This document shows, in pieces, positions 24,086 through 31,426 of a stretch of DNA of 37,094 nucleotides; the first letter of the stretch is position 1; the number at the start of each line of letters is the position of its first letter. Made by a program: the position numbers and the translations under genes. Source of the DNA: CAZPKH01 sp964407165 (lineage in GTDB: Bacteria > Bacteroidota > Bacteroidia > Bacteroidales > Muribaculaceae); assembly GCA_964407165.1 (NCBI GenBank), contig CAYOUJ010000025.1:1-37094 (forward strand), written 5' to 3'. The notes beneath the pieces are model-generated. The model had not been told where the DNA came from. It made no database searches and was given only the letters and a program-made list of their open reading frames with translations.

Positions 24086-25147
24086 CTATTTGATTCCGCG
24101 GCGGTCGAGGGCTGATTGGTAGCGGCGGGCATTGGCCCGATGGGTGGCGTAGTCGGAGGCGAAGTTATGGTAGCCGGAGAAGTCCTCCTTGGCGCACATG
24201 TATATGTAAGGGTGCTCGGGAGCCTCGAGGACGTCGAGGAGGGTGCGTCGCTCGGGCACGTCTATCGGCCCCGGTGGTAGGCCGCTGACCAAGTAGGTGT
24301 TGTAGGGGGACTGGTACTTGAGGTGTGCACCCGTCAGACGGCGTATCGAGAAGTCGCCGATGGCAAAGATGACGGTGGGGTCGGCCTGCAGGCGCATCCC
24401 CTTCTGCAGGCGGTTGATGTAGAGGCGCGCTATCTTTGGCCGCTCGTCGGCCTTGGCGCTCTCCTTCTCGACGATGGAGGCGATGATGGCCACGCCTACG
24501 GGCGTGAGGCCTAATTTCTCTGCCTGTGCGCGCCGCTCGTCGGTCCAAAATTTCTCGGTCTGCCCCTCCAGTTTGTTCACCAACTCGCGGGCGTCGACGG
24601 TCCAGTAAAATTCATACGTGTCGGGGATGAACGCGGCGGGATACTGCTCCTCCGTCTCGTAGCCGAGGGCGGGGAGGACGGCGCGGCAGGCGTTGCGGAA
24701 GTCCTGGGGCGATGCCTCGAGATTGACCGTCACCTTCTCGGCGAGCTGCTCGAGGGTGCGGACGTTGTTGAACGACACCTTCACAGGCGTCTGGCGGCCG
24801 CTCTTGAGGCAGCGGCTGACTGTCAGCGCGTTGGCGCCATGGTCAATGAGATAGGCGCCGTGGGCCGTCTTGGCATCGCCCCCTTGGAGACTCCACAGGC
24901 GCATCACGTTGGTGGCCATGCCGTCGCCGAGGGCGCCGCGCAGCGAGTCGGTGATCTGCGCCGACGAGGCATGCTTGGGGATGTAGACCCAGCGCGGCTC
25001 GCCCCAATATGTCGACCGGCCCAGTTGCCACAGCAGCCACCCCGCGAGCAGTATGCACACGGCGATGACGGCGGCGGCCACGCGGTGCTTGCGCAGCCAC
25101 GCAGCCAAGCCGCCCTTGCGGCGCTTCTTGCGGGTAGTCTTTGCCAT
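24086..25147 (-). CDS. mltG: Endolytic peptidoglycan transglycosylase MltG
   Basis: MltG cuts nascent glycan strands at the inner membrane and is thought to end their polymerisation. The 353-residue product has a basic N-terminus (AKTTRKKRRKGG), a transmembrane helix at about 22-42 and a periplasmic YceG domain. The catalytic signature ASIVEKESAKADERPKIA is present, with EKE at residues 227-229, followed by YINRLQKGMRLQADPTVIFA and YNTYLVSGLPPGPI, all strongly conserved in the family. I use the ATG at 25147: the longer frame from 25204 runs through the -7 box and the ATCGAT repeats. It stands alone on its strand, convergent with the CBM26-type genes. Confidence 0.95.
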   Translation of the reverse strand: MAKTTRKKRRKGGLAAWLRKHRVAAAVIAVCILLAGWLLWQLGRSTYWGEPRWVYIPKHASSAQITDSLRGALGDGMATNVMRLWSLQGGDAKTAHGAYLIDHGANALTVSRCLKSGRQTPVKVSFNNVRTLEQLAEKVTVNLEASPQDFRNACRAVLPALGYETEEQYPAAFIPDTYEFYWTVDARELVNKLEGQTEKFWTDERRAQAEKLGLTPVGVAIIASIVEKESAKADERPKIARLYINRLQKGMRLQADPTVIFAIGDFSIRRLTGAHLKYQSPYNTYLVSGLPPGPIDVPERRTLLDVLEAPEHPYIYMCAKEDFSGYHNFASDYATHRANARRYQSALDRRGIK

Positions 25148-25155
25148 TGCGGGGG

Positions 25156-25163
25156 CAAAGTTA
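25156..25163 (-). promoter_or_regulatory. -7 element of mltG
   Basis: The reverse strand reads TAACTTTG 8 bp before the ATG. The -33 position falls in the ATCGAT tract and reads TCG instead of TTG. The implied leader is only a few nucleotides long. Confidence 0.6.
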
Positions 25164-25167
25164 CGAA

Positions 25168-25229
25168 AAAATCGACAGATAATCGATAGCCCATCGATAA
25201 CCATCGATAATAATCGATTATCATCGATT
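25168..25229. repeat. ATCGAT-rich tract (locus 5)
   Basis: At least six ATCGAT-type words in about 60 bp lie directly upstream of mltG and overlap its expected -33 region. Confidence 0.6.
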
Positions 25230-25232
25230 ACT

Positions 25233-25265
25233 CTTTAACTCCTTAACTCTTTAACTCTTTAACTC
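25233..25265. repeat. Octamer tandem repeat (CTTTAACT)
   Basis: Four 8-bp units, one with a single change (CCTTAACT), lie between the ATCGAT tract and the terminator hairpin at 25273. Confidence 0.8.
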
Positions 25266-25272
25266 AAACAAA

Positions 25273-25306
25273 AGAGAGGAACGGCGCACAGGGCGCCATT
25301 CCTCTC
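25273..25306 (-). terminator. Terminator downstream of recQ or of a candidate RNA
   Basis: GAGAGGAACGGCGC pairs with GCGCCATTCCTCTC. In the minus direction the stem is followed by TTTTGTTTG, a U-rich tail, so it stops minus-strand transcripts about 190 nt beyond the recQ stop. Confidence 0.7.
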
Positions 25307-25475
25307 CCACGTTTCAACTATTTATTTATGAGAGCCTAACAGCCCGGTATCACTACCAAACTATCAGGACGAGGGATGTAAAGTGCTTTCGTCTTGGGAT
25401 TGCTTTGTCATTAACTGTCATATTCCCTCATTCACTATTATAACAAACGGGGCGCGTTAAGGGTGTTAACGAGCT
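25273..25475 (-). ncRNA. Candidate structured RNA or long recQ 3' region
   Basis: This roughly 200-nt stretch between the recQ stop and the terminator has no coding frame and no repeats, and its base composition is more even than the GC-rich genes. It can form a hairpin closed by GACGA/TCGTC (about 25368-25394). A near-match to a -7 box (TATCTTTT, 25489-25482) lies just upstream on the minus strand, but no -33 element is clear. Its size would fit a small regulatory RNA such as 6S RNA; I cannot identify it. It may simply be the 3' untranslated region of recQ. Confidence 0.3.
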
Positions 25476-25499
25476 GTATTAAAAGATACTAAAAATGCA

Positions 25500-27407
25500 T
25501 TAGGAATTAAGCATCAGGCTCTGGTCGCGTAGGGTGAGGGTGCCGTCGTCGAGGAGGGGGCGGATGGCGGCGATGATGCGTGCGGGGGATGTGGCTGTGG
25601 CCTGGGCAAGCTCGGCCACGGTGATGCCGTCGCGGGCCTTGACAAGCTGTAAGGTCTTGTCTGACAGGGATTTTTGGCGGTCAGGGGAGAGTGTGCGCTG
25701 CGCACGGCAGACGTCGCACTTGCCGCAGGTGCATGTGGGCTGCTCGCCGAAGTAGCGCAGCATGATGTTGACGCGGCAGTCGCCGTCGGTGAAGGCGTAG
25801 CGCTTGACGGCCTCGACGCGCTCCTCCATCTTGCGGCGCCGGTCTTTGTAGACGGCGTCGGGGAGCACTATATGCCGGGCCTCCTCGCGGGCGGTGGTGA
25901 AGACTATGTAGGGGGTCTCGCGGCGCGGGACGTAGTGGAGCACGTGCATGCGGCTCAGCGCTAATAGCGCCTGGTAGACCTCGTCGTCGTGGAGGTCGGA
26001 GGCGGCGGCGATGGAGGCCTCCGAGATGTATACGTAGTCGGCGAAGATGCCGCTGTAGAGGCGCAGCACGGCCTGCAGCACGCGGTCGGCGTGATCGCTG
26101 AGGCGCAGGTCGTAGAGCTCGTGCTTGGGCATGAGCATCATGATGCGCGCACGGGCCGACACCTCCTCCTGATAGTCGATGTAGCCCGCGCGGGAGAGTA
26201 TCTTCAGCGCGCTGTCGACGAGCACGGGCTGCAGGTCGTAGACGAGGCAGAAGCGGTGGATGTTGAAGTCGTAGAGCTGGTTGTACCCGGCGCCGACGCC
26301 GACGTTGAGGAAGGGGCCGAGCAGGTCGTAGACCCGCGCGATGAACTCGCGGGGCGGGAACTCCTCGCCGATGCGTCGGGTGAGCACGCCGCGGTCGGCG
26401 CCGCTGACTATCAGCACGGCGTACGCCGGCAGCCCGTCGCGTCCGGCGCGTCCGGCCTCCTGATAATATTCCTCTAAGGAGGGGGGAGGGGAGATGTGGA
26501 CGACAGCGCGGACGTCGGGCTTGTCGATGCCCATGCCGAAGGCGTTGGTGGCCACCATCACGCGCACGTCGCCGCGTTTCCACTCGTTCTGACGCCGCTC
26601 CTTCTCCTCCGGCTCGAGGCCGGCGTGGTAATAGTCGGCGCTGATGCCGGCGCGCTTGAGCTCCTCGGCTATCTCGCGCGTCTTGCGGCGGGAGCGGACG
26701 TAGACGATGGCCGTGCCGGGGACACCGCGGAACACGCCTAACAGCTGCTGCGTCTTGCTCTCGGCATGGCGGACGACGTAGCTGAGGTTCTCCCGTGAGA
26801 AGCTGCGTGCGAAGAGGTGGTCGCGGTCGCGGAAGCGCAGCTGGGTCATGATGTCCTGCACCACCTCCGGCGTGGCCGAAGCGGTCAGGGCGAGCACGGG
26901 CGCCTGGGGGTGCATGTCGCGCAGGGCGGCGATGCGCAGGTATGAGGGGCGGAAGTCGTAGCCCCACTGCGAGATGCAGTGTGCCTCGTCGACCACTATC
27001 AGGCTTATGTCGAGGCGCCGCAGGGTGCTCTGGAAGCCCTCTATCTGCAGCTTCTCGGGCGACAGGTAGAGTATCTTGGCCTTGCCTGCCTCGCAGCGCT
27101 GGATGGCCAGGGTCTGCTCGCGGCGGGTCATGCCGGAGTTGACGCACACGGCGCGGATGCCGACGTCCAGCAGGTTGTCCACCTGGTCCTTCATCAGCGA
27201 GATGAGGGGCGTGACCACGACGGTGAGGCCGGGGAGCATGAGCGCGGGGACCTGGAAGGTGATGGACTTGCCGCCGCCGGTGGGGAGCAGCCCGAGGGTG
27301 TCGTGGCCGGTGAGCACCGACTCGACAATCTCCGCCTGCAGCGGCCGGAAGGCGTCGTAGCCCCAGTGGCCGCGCAGCACCTCGAGCATCTCCTGCCTCA
27401 TGTCCAT
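25500..27407 (-). CDS. recQ: ATP-dependent DNA helicase RecQ
   Basis: RecQ unwinds DNA 3'-5' in recombination and fork repair. The 635-residue protein has the helicase motifs in order: Walker A LLPTGGGKSITFQ, TPLISLMKDQV, the DEAH box in VDEAHCISQWGYDFRPSY, ALTASATPEV, and motif VI QEAGRAGRDG. The RQC zinc site is present as YFGEQPTCTCGKCDVC near residue 560. After this a short winged-helix tail follows, with no room for a full HRDC domain. The start lies 14 bp after the recJ stop, so recJ-recQ is an operon. An alternative ATG two codons later (MRQEM) is possible. Confidence 0.97.
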   Translation of the reverse strand: MDMRQEMLEVLRGHWGYDAFRPLQAEIVESVLTGHDTLGLLPTGGGKSITFQVPALMLPGLTVVVTPLISLMKDQVDNLLDVGIRAVCVNSGMTRREQTLAIQRCEAGKAKILYLSPEKLQIEGFQSTLRRLDISLIVVDEAHCISQWGYDFRPSYLRIAALRDMHPQAPVLALTASATPEVVQDIMTQLRFRDRDHLFARSFSRENLSYVVRHAESKTQQLLGVFRGVPGTAIVYVRSRRKTREIAEELKRAGISADYYHAGLEPEEKERRQNEWKRGDVRVMVATNAFGMGIDKPDVRAVVHISPPPSLEEYYQEAGRAGRDGLPAYAVLIVSGADRGVLTRRIGEEFPPREFIARVYDLLGPFLNVGVGAGYNQLYDFNIHRFCLVYDLQPVLVDSALKILSRAGYIDYQEEVSARARIMMLMPKHELYDLRLSDHADRVLQAVLRLYSGIFADYVYISEASIAAASDLHDDEVYQALLALSRMHVLHYVPRRETPYIVFTTAREEARHIVLPDAVYKDRRRKMEERVEAVKRYAFTDGDCRVNIMLRYFGEQPTCTCGKCDVCRAQRTLSPDRQKSLSDKTLQLVKARDGITVAELAQATATSPARIIAAIRPLLDDGTLTLRDQSLMLNS

Positions 27408-27421
27408 GGACTTTGGGGTGC

Positions 27422-29149
27422 TTAGAATTCGGGGTTGATCTCCTTGATGAGCAGCTGGATGTTGTAGGAGTCGCGGGCGTGCTTGTTGTCTTCGATGGTG
27501 TAGCAGATGTCAAAGGGGCGCCCCGAGTGGACGTGCTCGAAGTGCTCGGCCATGTTGAAGGCGATGCCGTTCATCACCTTGCCCGAGGTCTCGTCGACTA
27601 TCTCCAATTTGATGTGCTCGAGGTTCTTGCCCACCAGCTTGCTCGTGCCGAAGTCGGTGACCGACTTGGTGCAGAACACCGGCTTGGCGTTGCCCGGGCC
27701 GAAGGGGTTGAAGCGGCGCAGCATGGCGATGAACTCGTGGGAGATCTGGCTAAAGGTGATGAAGGCGTCGATGTCGTAGTGGGGCTTGACCTGCGAGGGG
27801 AGGATGTGCTCGCGGACATACTCCTCGAATCGGCGCGAGAACTCCGGGATGTTTTCCTCGCGCATCGACAGGCCCACGGCGTAGGTGTGGCCGCCGAAGT
27901 TTTCGAGCAGGTCGCGCTGGGCGTTTATGGCCTTGTATACGTCGAAGCCCTGGACGGAGCGCGACGAGCCGGTGGCCATGCCGTCGCTGAGGGTGAGGAC
28001 GACGGAGGGCTTGTAATACAGCTCGGTGATGCGCGAGGCGACGATGCCGATGATGCCCTTGTGCCAGTCGGGGTTGCTGATGACTATCGAGCGACTGCCC
28101 TCTATCTCGTCGGCGCGGGCGGAGAGGATGGCGTTGGCCTCCTCGGTGATCTGCTTGTCAAGCTCCTTGCGGTCCTGGTTATAGCGGTCGATGGCGCGCG
28201 CGCGCTCGAGGGCGTCTGAGAAGTCGCGGCTGACGAGCAGGTCTACGGCCTCGGCGCCGCTCTGCATGCGCCCGGAGGCGTTGATGCGGGGGCCGATCTT
28301 GAAGATGAGGTCGCTGATGGTGATCTCCTTGCCCGTGAGGCCGCAGATGCGTATGATGGCGCGCAGGCCCATGTTGGGGTTGGCGTTGATGCGCCGCAGG
28401 CCGTGGTAGGTGAGGATGCGGTTTTCGTCGACCATGGGCACGATGTCGGCGGCGATGCTGACGGCGACGAGGTCGAGCATGGCGTCGAGCTCGACGGTGC
28501 CGATGCCGTTGCTGATGGCGAAGGCCTGCATGAACTTGTAGCCTACGCCGCAGCCGCTCAGGTGGGGGCACGGGTAGGTGCTACCCTCGAGCTTGGGGTT
28601 GAGGATGGCCACGGCCTCGGGAAGCTCCTCGTCGGTGATGTGGTGGTCGCAGATGATGAAGTCGATGCCCTTGTCACGGGCATAGCGTATCTCCTCGTTG
28701 GCCTTGCTGCCGCAGTCGAGGATGATGATGAGGCTCACGCCCTGCTCGGCGGCAAGGTCGATGGTGGGTTTCGAAATACCATATCCGTCGTCGTAGCGGG
28801 TGGGGATATAGTAGCAGATGTTGGAGTAGAAGTTGAGCAAGTATTTGTATACGAGCGCCACGGCGGTCGTGCCGTCGACGTCGTAGTCGCCGTATACCAT
28901 AATGCGCTCCTTCGACCCGAGGGCCCTGTTGAGTCGTTCGACTGCACGGTCCATCTGGGGCATTAGGAATGGGTCGTGGAGATGGCGCAGGGAGGGGTGG
29001 AAGAAGCGTTCCGCCTCCTCCGGGCTGCGCACGCCACGCCCCACCAGCAGCTCGCTAATGGGGGCTACGCTCGAGTAACGCTTTTCGAGCGCCGCTTGTG
29101 CTTGTTGTTCGTCGGGTGTAAGGGCCAGGTAGTTCCATTTTCTGGTCAT
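27422..29149 (-). CDS. recJ: Single-stranded-DNA exonuclease RecJ
   Basis: RecJ degrades single-stranded DNA 5'-3' in recombination and mismatch repair. The 575-residue length is normal. The DHH-family metal motifs are intact: VYGDYDVDGTTAVAL, DCGSKANEE and ICDHHITDEELP. The DHHA1 part follows with GRMQSGAEAVDLL and the conserved NPDWHKGIIGIVASRITE and GSSRSVQGFDVY. The OB-fold tail has FGPGNAKPVF. The gene leads the recJ-recQ operon; the two enzymes act together at stalled forks in the RecF pathway in other bacteria. Confidence 0.97.
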   Translation of the reverse strand: MTRKWNYLALTPDEQQAQAALEKRYSSVAPISELLVGRGVRSPEEAERFFHPSLRHLHDPFLMPQMDRAVERLNRALGSKERIMVYGDYDVDGTTAVALVYKYLLNFYSNICYYIPTRYDDGYGISKPTIDLAAEQGVSLIIILDCGSKANEEIRYARDKGIDFIICDHHITDEELPEAVAILNPKLEGSTYPCPHLSGCGVGYKFMQAFAISNGIGTVELDAMLDLVAVSIAADIVPMVDENRILTYHGLRRINANPNMGLRAIIRICGLTGKEITISDLIFKIGPRINASGRMQSGAEAVDLLVSRDFSDALERARAIDRYNQDRKELDKQITEEANAILSARADEIEGSRSIVISNPDWHKGIIGIVASRITELYYKPSVVLTLSDGMATGSSRSVQGFDVYKAINAQRDLLENFGGHTYAVGLSMREENIPEFSRRFEEYVREHILPSQVKPHYDIDAFITFSQISHEFIAMLRRFNPFGPGNAKPVFCTKSVTDFGTSKLVGKNLEHIKLEIVDETSGKVMNGIAFNMAEHFEHVHSGRPFDICYTIEDNKHARDSYNIQLLIKEINPEF

Positions 29150-29214
29150 TTATGTTGTTTTTTTATTGGCAGGGCCGGAGGCCGCCCGTGCGGGCGGCAG
29201 AGAGGGGAGAGGGG

Positions 29215-29222
29215 CAAATGTA
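29215..29222 (-). promoter_or_regulatory. -7 element of recJ-recQ
   Basis: The reverse strand reads TACATTTG 65 bp before the recJ start. No TTG is found at the right distance upstream. The implied leader contains a GC hairpin (GCCGCCCG with CGGGCGGC, 29181-29198). Confidence 0.5.
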
Positions 29223-29454
29223 GGCATCTCACAGTGCGGGGGCTGAGGGGAGGCCGGCGCTCACATCGCGCCGACGCCGCACGCACTGCGGTGTATATCA
29301 AGGTATAAGACAGTTAGATGACTGAGGAGGAACTGCCTTTGGGGTATACGTATGGCTATACTCGTTGCAAAATTAGGAAAAATTTCTGTAATTGGCGGCA
29401 AAAATCCCGAAATTTTCAGCAAAAAAATATTAAAAAGCCAAAAACATCGCCCTC

Positions 29455-29513
29455 ATCGACACCATCGATAATCTCGATAATCATCGATAATAATCGATTA
29501 CCATCGATTATCT
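29455..29513. repeat. ATCGAT-rich tract (locus 6)
   Basis: Five or more ATCGAT-type words in about 60 bp, just before a bidirectional hairpin. The wider gap 29150-29829 also holds the recJ promoter region, a candidate small RNA and a GC-rich inverted repeat; between 29240 and 29455 I see nothing else. Confidence 0.6.
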
Positions 29514-29532
29514 CCAGCCTAACCAAAACAAT

Positions 29533-29563
29533 AAAAAGGAACTACATCGCGTAGCTCCTTTTT
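29533..29563. terminator. Bidirectional hairpin terminator
   Basis: AAAAAGGAACTAC pairs with GTAGCTCCTTTTT across loop ATCGC with one mismatch, giving U-runs in both directions. On the minus strand it would end the RNA that starts near 29616. Confidence 0.85.
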
Positions 29564-29616
29564 ATGGTTTCCAATAGGTACAATTTCTAAGGTAAAAAAG
29601 ATTGCTTTAGGTTTGT
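29533..29616 (-). ncRNA. Candidate small RNA A (about 84 nt)
   Basis: On the minus strand a -7 box TACCTTTG (29628-29621) with a TTG 23 bp upstream is followed about 80 nt later by a good terminator, with no convincing reading frame between. This promoter-terminator pair predicts a short stable RNA. Family and target are unknown, and the 23-bp spacing is longer than at the other promoters here. Confidence 0.45.
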
Positions 29617-29620
29617 GCTG

Positions 29621-29654
29621 CAAAGGTACGGCCGATTTTCGACACACGTCGCAA
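29621..29654 (-). promoter_or_regulatory. Promoter of candidate small RNA A
   Basis: TTG (29654-29652) and TACCTTTG (29628-29621) on the minus strand. The spacing is 23 bp, weaker than the usual 20. Confidence 0.45.
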
Positions 29655-29798
29655 TATTTTTTATGTTTTGCAACATGTTTTTTAATCATAATCTGCTTAT
29701 ACTGTAGCGCAAAACTTTGAAAAACAAATTGTTGCAAGAATGTTTAGAAATCCTGCAAACCGTTAAACTTGGTTAATTAAGGATTTTTGCTTCGGAAC

Positions 29799-29862
29799 GG
29801 GGCGGCGCCCTCGCGCCCCGACGGCGAAGCTATGGGTGCGGGGCGCGAGGGCGCCGCCCCGC
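29799..29862. repeat. GC-rich inverted repeat overlapping the lpxH 3' end
   Basis: A 22-bp perfect inverted repeat (core GGGGCGGCGCCCTCGCGCCC) has a loop of about 20 bp that contains the lpxH stop codon. The right arm encodes the last residues of LpxH, so the repeat forms part of the gene. It probably acts as the terminator of the minus-strand transcript. Confidence 0.8.
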
Positions 29863-30618
29863 TCCTATATGCATTTTAAGGTCTGAGCCGTCGAAAGTGG
29901 CGTAGCTGAAGTGGTCGATCCAGTCGCCGATGATCATCAGGCGCGAGTGGGGCTCGACGGGCACGTCGACCACGAGATGGCGGTGGCCGAAGATGAAGTA
30001 GTCTGCGGGGGCGTGGGTGGCGTTGTATTCGCGGACGAATCGCACGAGCTGGTCGTTCTCCGGGTCGAAAGGGCAATATCCCCCGGAGCCGCTGTGTGAG
30101 CCGCGCGAGGAGGAAGACCAGCGGTGGGCGAAGGCCACCGTCCATCGGGGGTGAATGGCCGAGAAGAGCACCTGTGCCGTGGGGTTGCGGAAGACCGAGC
30201 GCATTATGCGGAAGCCGCGGGAGAGACTTCCCACGCCGTCGCCGTGCTCCATGACGAAGCGCTTGCCGCCAATCACCTCTTCTAACAGCCCGTCGTGGAC
30301 GCGGACGCCAAGCTCCTGCTCGAGGTAGCCGAAAGTCCAGATGTCATGGTTGCCCTTGAGCCAGGTGATCTCCACGCCGCTGTCGGCCAGTTCCGCCAAG
30401 GCGCCGAAAAATCTGGTGAATCCGCGCGGCACCACCTCCCGGTACTCGTACCAATAGTCGAGTATGTCGCCGAGCAGATATAGGCGCGAGGCTGTGGGTG
30501 CAATCTCGTGCAGCCACCTGACCACGCGTCGCTCATGCTCCCGCAGGTCAGAGACGTACCTTGCCCCTAAATGAAAATCGGAAGCGAAGTAAGTAATCCC
30601 GTTTTCGTTAATATTCAT
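29830..30618 (-). CDS. lpxH: UDP-2,3-diacylglucosamine diphosphatase (lipid A synthesis)
   Basis: LpxH removes UMP from UDP-2,3-diacylglucosamine to give lipid X at the inner membrane. The 262-residue calcineurin-like phosphoesterase has its metal motifs: ASDFHLGARY, LLGDILDYWYEY, WLKGNHDIWTFG, MEHGDGVG and FGHRHLVVD. The insert with AHRWSSSSRGSHSG is long, as often in Bacteroidetes members. The last residues (GAGRRPRAPHP) are encoded by one arm of a GC-rich inverted repeat and are probably not conserved. Start at 30618 (NINENGITYFASDFH). The family also contains other phosphoesterases; the HGDG and FGHRH spacing favours LpxH. Confidence 0.9.
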   Translation of the reverse strand: MNINENGITYFASDFHLGARYVSDLREHERRVVRWLHEIAPTASRLYLLGDILDYWYEYREVVPRGFTRFFGALAELADSGVEITWLKGNHDIWTFGYLEQELGVRVHDGLLEEVIGGKRFVMEHGDGVGSLSRGFRIMRSVFRNPTAQVLFSAIHPRWTVAFAHRWSSSSRGSHSGSGGYCPFDPENDQLVRFVREYNATHAPADYFIFGHRHLVVDVPVEPHSRLMIIGDWIDHFSYATFDGSDLKMHIGAGRRPRAPHP

Positions 30619-30674
30619 CAGTTATGCAAACTTGGTAAGCCCCTCCCCTTGGGGAGAGGTTTGGGGTGGGCTTA

Positions 30675-30995
30675 TCAGAGGAATCCGAGTTCGAGTTTGG
30701 CTTCTTCCGACATCATGTCCTTGGTCCACTCCGGCTCGAAGACAATGCGTATGTCGACGGCCTTGACCCCCTCGATGCTCTCGAGCTTGATGCGCGCGTC
30801 CTCGACGATGAAGTCGGCGGCGGGGCAGTTGGGGGCGGTGAGGGTCATGTCGATGTGCAAGGTGCCGTCGTCGTGCAGGTCGATATTGTAGATGAGGCCG
30901 AGGGAATAGATGTCGACGGGCACCTCGGGGTCGTAGACCGTGCGCAGCATTTCCACCACGCGCTCCTCTATTTTGAGTCGTTCTTCAGCAGTCAT
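30675..30995 (-). CDS. SufT/MIP18-type DUF59 protein (iron-sulfur cluster assembly)
   Basis: The 106-residue product is a small cytoplasmic protein of the DUF59/PaaD family, whose members help mature iron-sulfur proteins. Visible family features are TVYDPEVPVDIYSLGLIYNI and MTLTAPNCPAADFI with its conserved Cys, and a final VFEPEWTKDMMSEEAK. The start is the ATG at 30995; the longer frame starts with TTG at 31010 and contains the -7 box. No suf genes are in the window, so the name sufT is not assigned. The gene is followed by lpxH after 56 bp on the same strand. Confidence 0.88.
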   Translation of the reverse strand: MTAEERLKIEERVVEMLRTVYDPEVPVDIYSLGLIYNIDLHDDGTLHIDMTLTAPNCPAADFIVEDARIKLESIEGVKAVDIRIVFEPEWTKDMMSEEAKLELGFL

Positions 30996-30999
30996 GCCG

Positions 31000-31007
31000 C
31001 AAAGATA
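31000..31007 (-). promoter_or_regulatory. -7 element of the DUF59 gene (near-leaderless)
   Basis: The reverse strand reads TATCTTTG, only 4 nt before the ATG at 30995. At the expected -33 position the sequence is GATG, a weak match to TTTG. If used, the transcript would start at or within a base or two of the start codon. Confidence 0.5.
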
Positions 31008-31170
31008 CAAAAAATCCCCAAACTAATCATCACAAACCGTCCTGCAGATTGAAAGTAGGCCGTGTCAAAAAATTTGCAGGTATTTTGCAGTTTTTTTTGA
31101 GCAACTTTGCGCAAGAATGGTCAAATTTGTGCAAAATATCCCTTTTTTTTAAGCAATGGCTTAATAAGAA

Positions 31171-31212
31171 AGAACCCTTGTTTTAAGGCTAACGCCCTGA
31201 AACAAAGGTTCT
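31171..31212 (-). terminator. Terminator of tRNA-Pro
   Basis: AGAACCCTTGTTT pairs with AAACAAAGGTTCT (12 of 13). On the minus strand the stem is followed by TTCTTATT. It lies 9 bp past the tRNA 3' end. Between 31011 and 31170 I see only T-rich sequence and one unsupported promoter-like string. Confidence 0.75.
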
Positions 31213-31221
31213 TAGCTTCGG

Positions 31222-31296
31222 TCGGGGTGACTGGATTCGAACCAGCGACCTCACGCCCCCCAGACGCGTACTCTAAACCAACTGAGCTACACCCCG
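31222..31296 (-). tRNA. tRNA-Pro(GGG)
   Basis: On the minus strand the acceptor arms CGGGGTG and CACCCCG pair, the D arm has GCTC/GAGT, and the T arm pairs CTGGT/ACCAG-type bases around TTCGAAT. The anticodon loop CTGGGGG gives anticodon GGG. The anticodon stem contains two G-U pairs. The discriminator is A and CCA is not encoded. An adjacent promoter and terminator frame it as a single-gene unit. Confidence 0.9.
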
Positions 31297-31321
31297 AAGG
31301 CCCTTTTTCTTAAAGGCGATG

Positions 31322-31353
31322 CAAAGGTAGGCAGTTTTGGGGGATTGACCAAA
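31322..31353 (-). promoter_or_regulatory. Promoter of tRNA-Pro
   Basis: TTTG (31353-31350), 20 bp, TACCTTTG (31329-31322) on the minus strand, 26 bp before the tRNA 5' end. Confidence 0.8.
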
Positions 31354-31426
31354 TTTTTTAAGCCTTTTTTTTGAAAATTTTTGCCCGCAATGCCTATTTG
31401 TTTGTAAATCAACCAGCGTGGCCCTG

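Noticed and set aside
29519..29737. 72-codon minus-strand frame with a CDVC motif
   Set aside because: It spans the candidate promoter, the small RNA and the terminator hairpin. It has no start context and low-complexity AT-rich composition.
31074..31109. Possible plus-strand promoter ending in CAACTTTG
   Set aside because: The -7 box has C in place of T, the TTG copies are at 14 or 25 bp, and only the antisense of a tRNA lies downstream.
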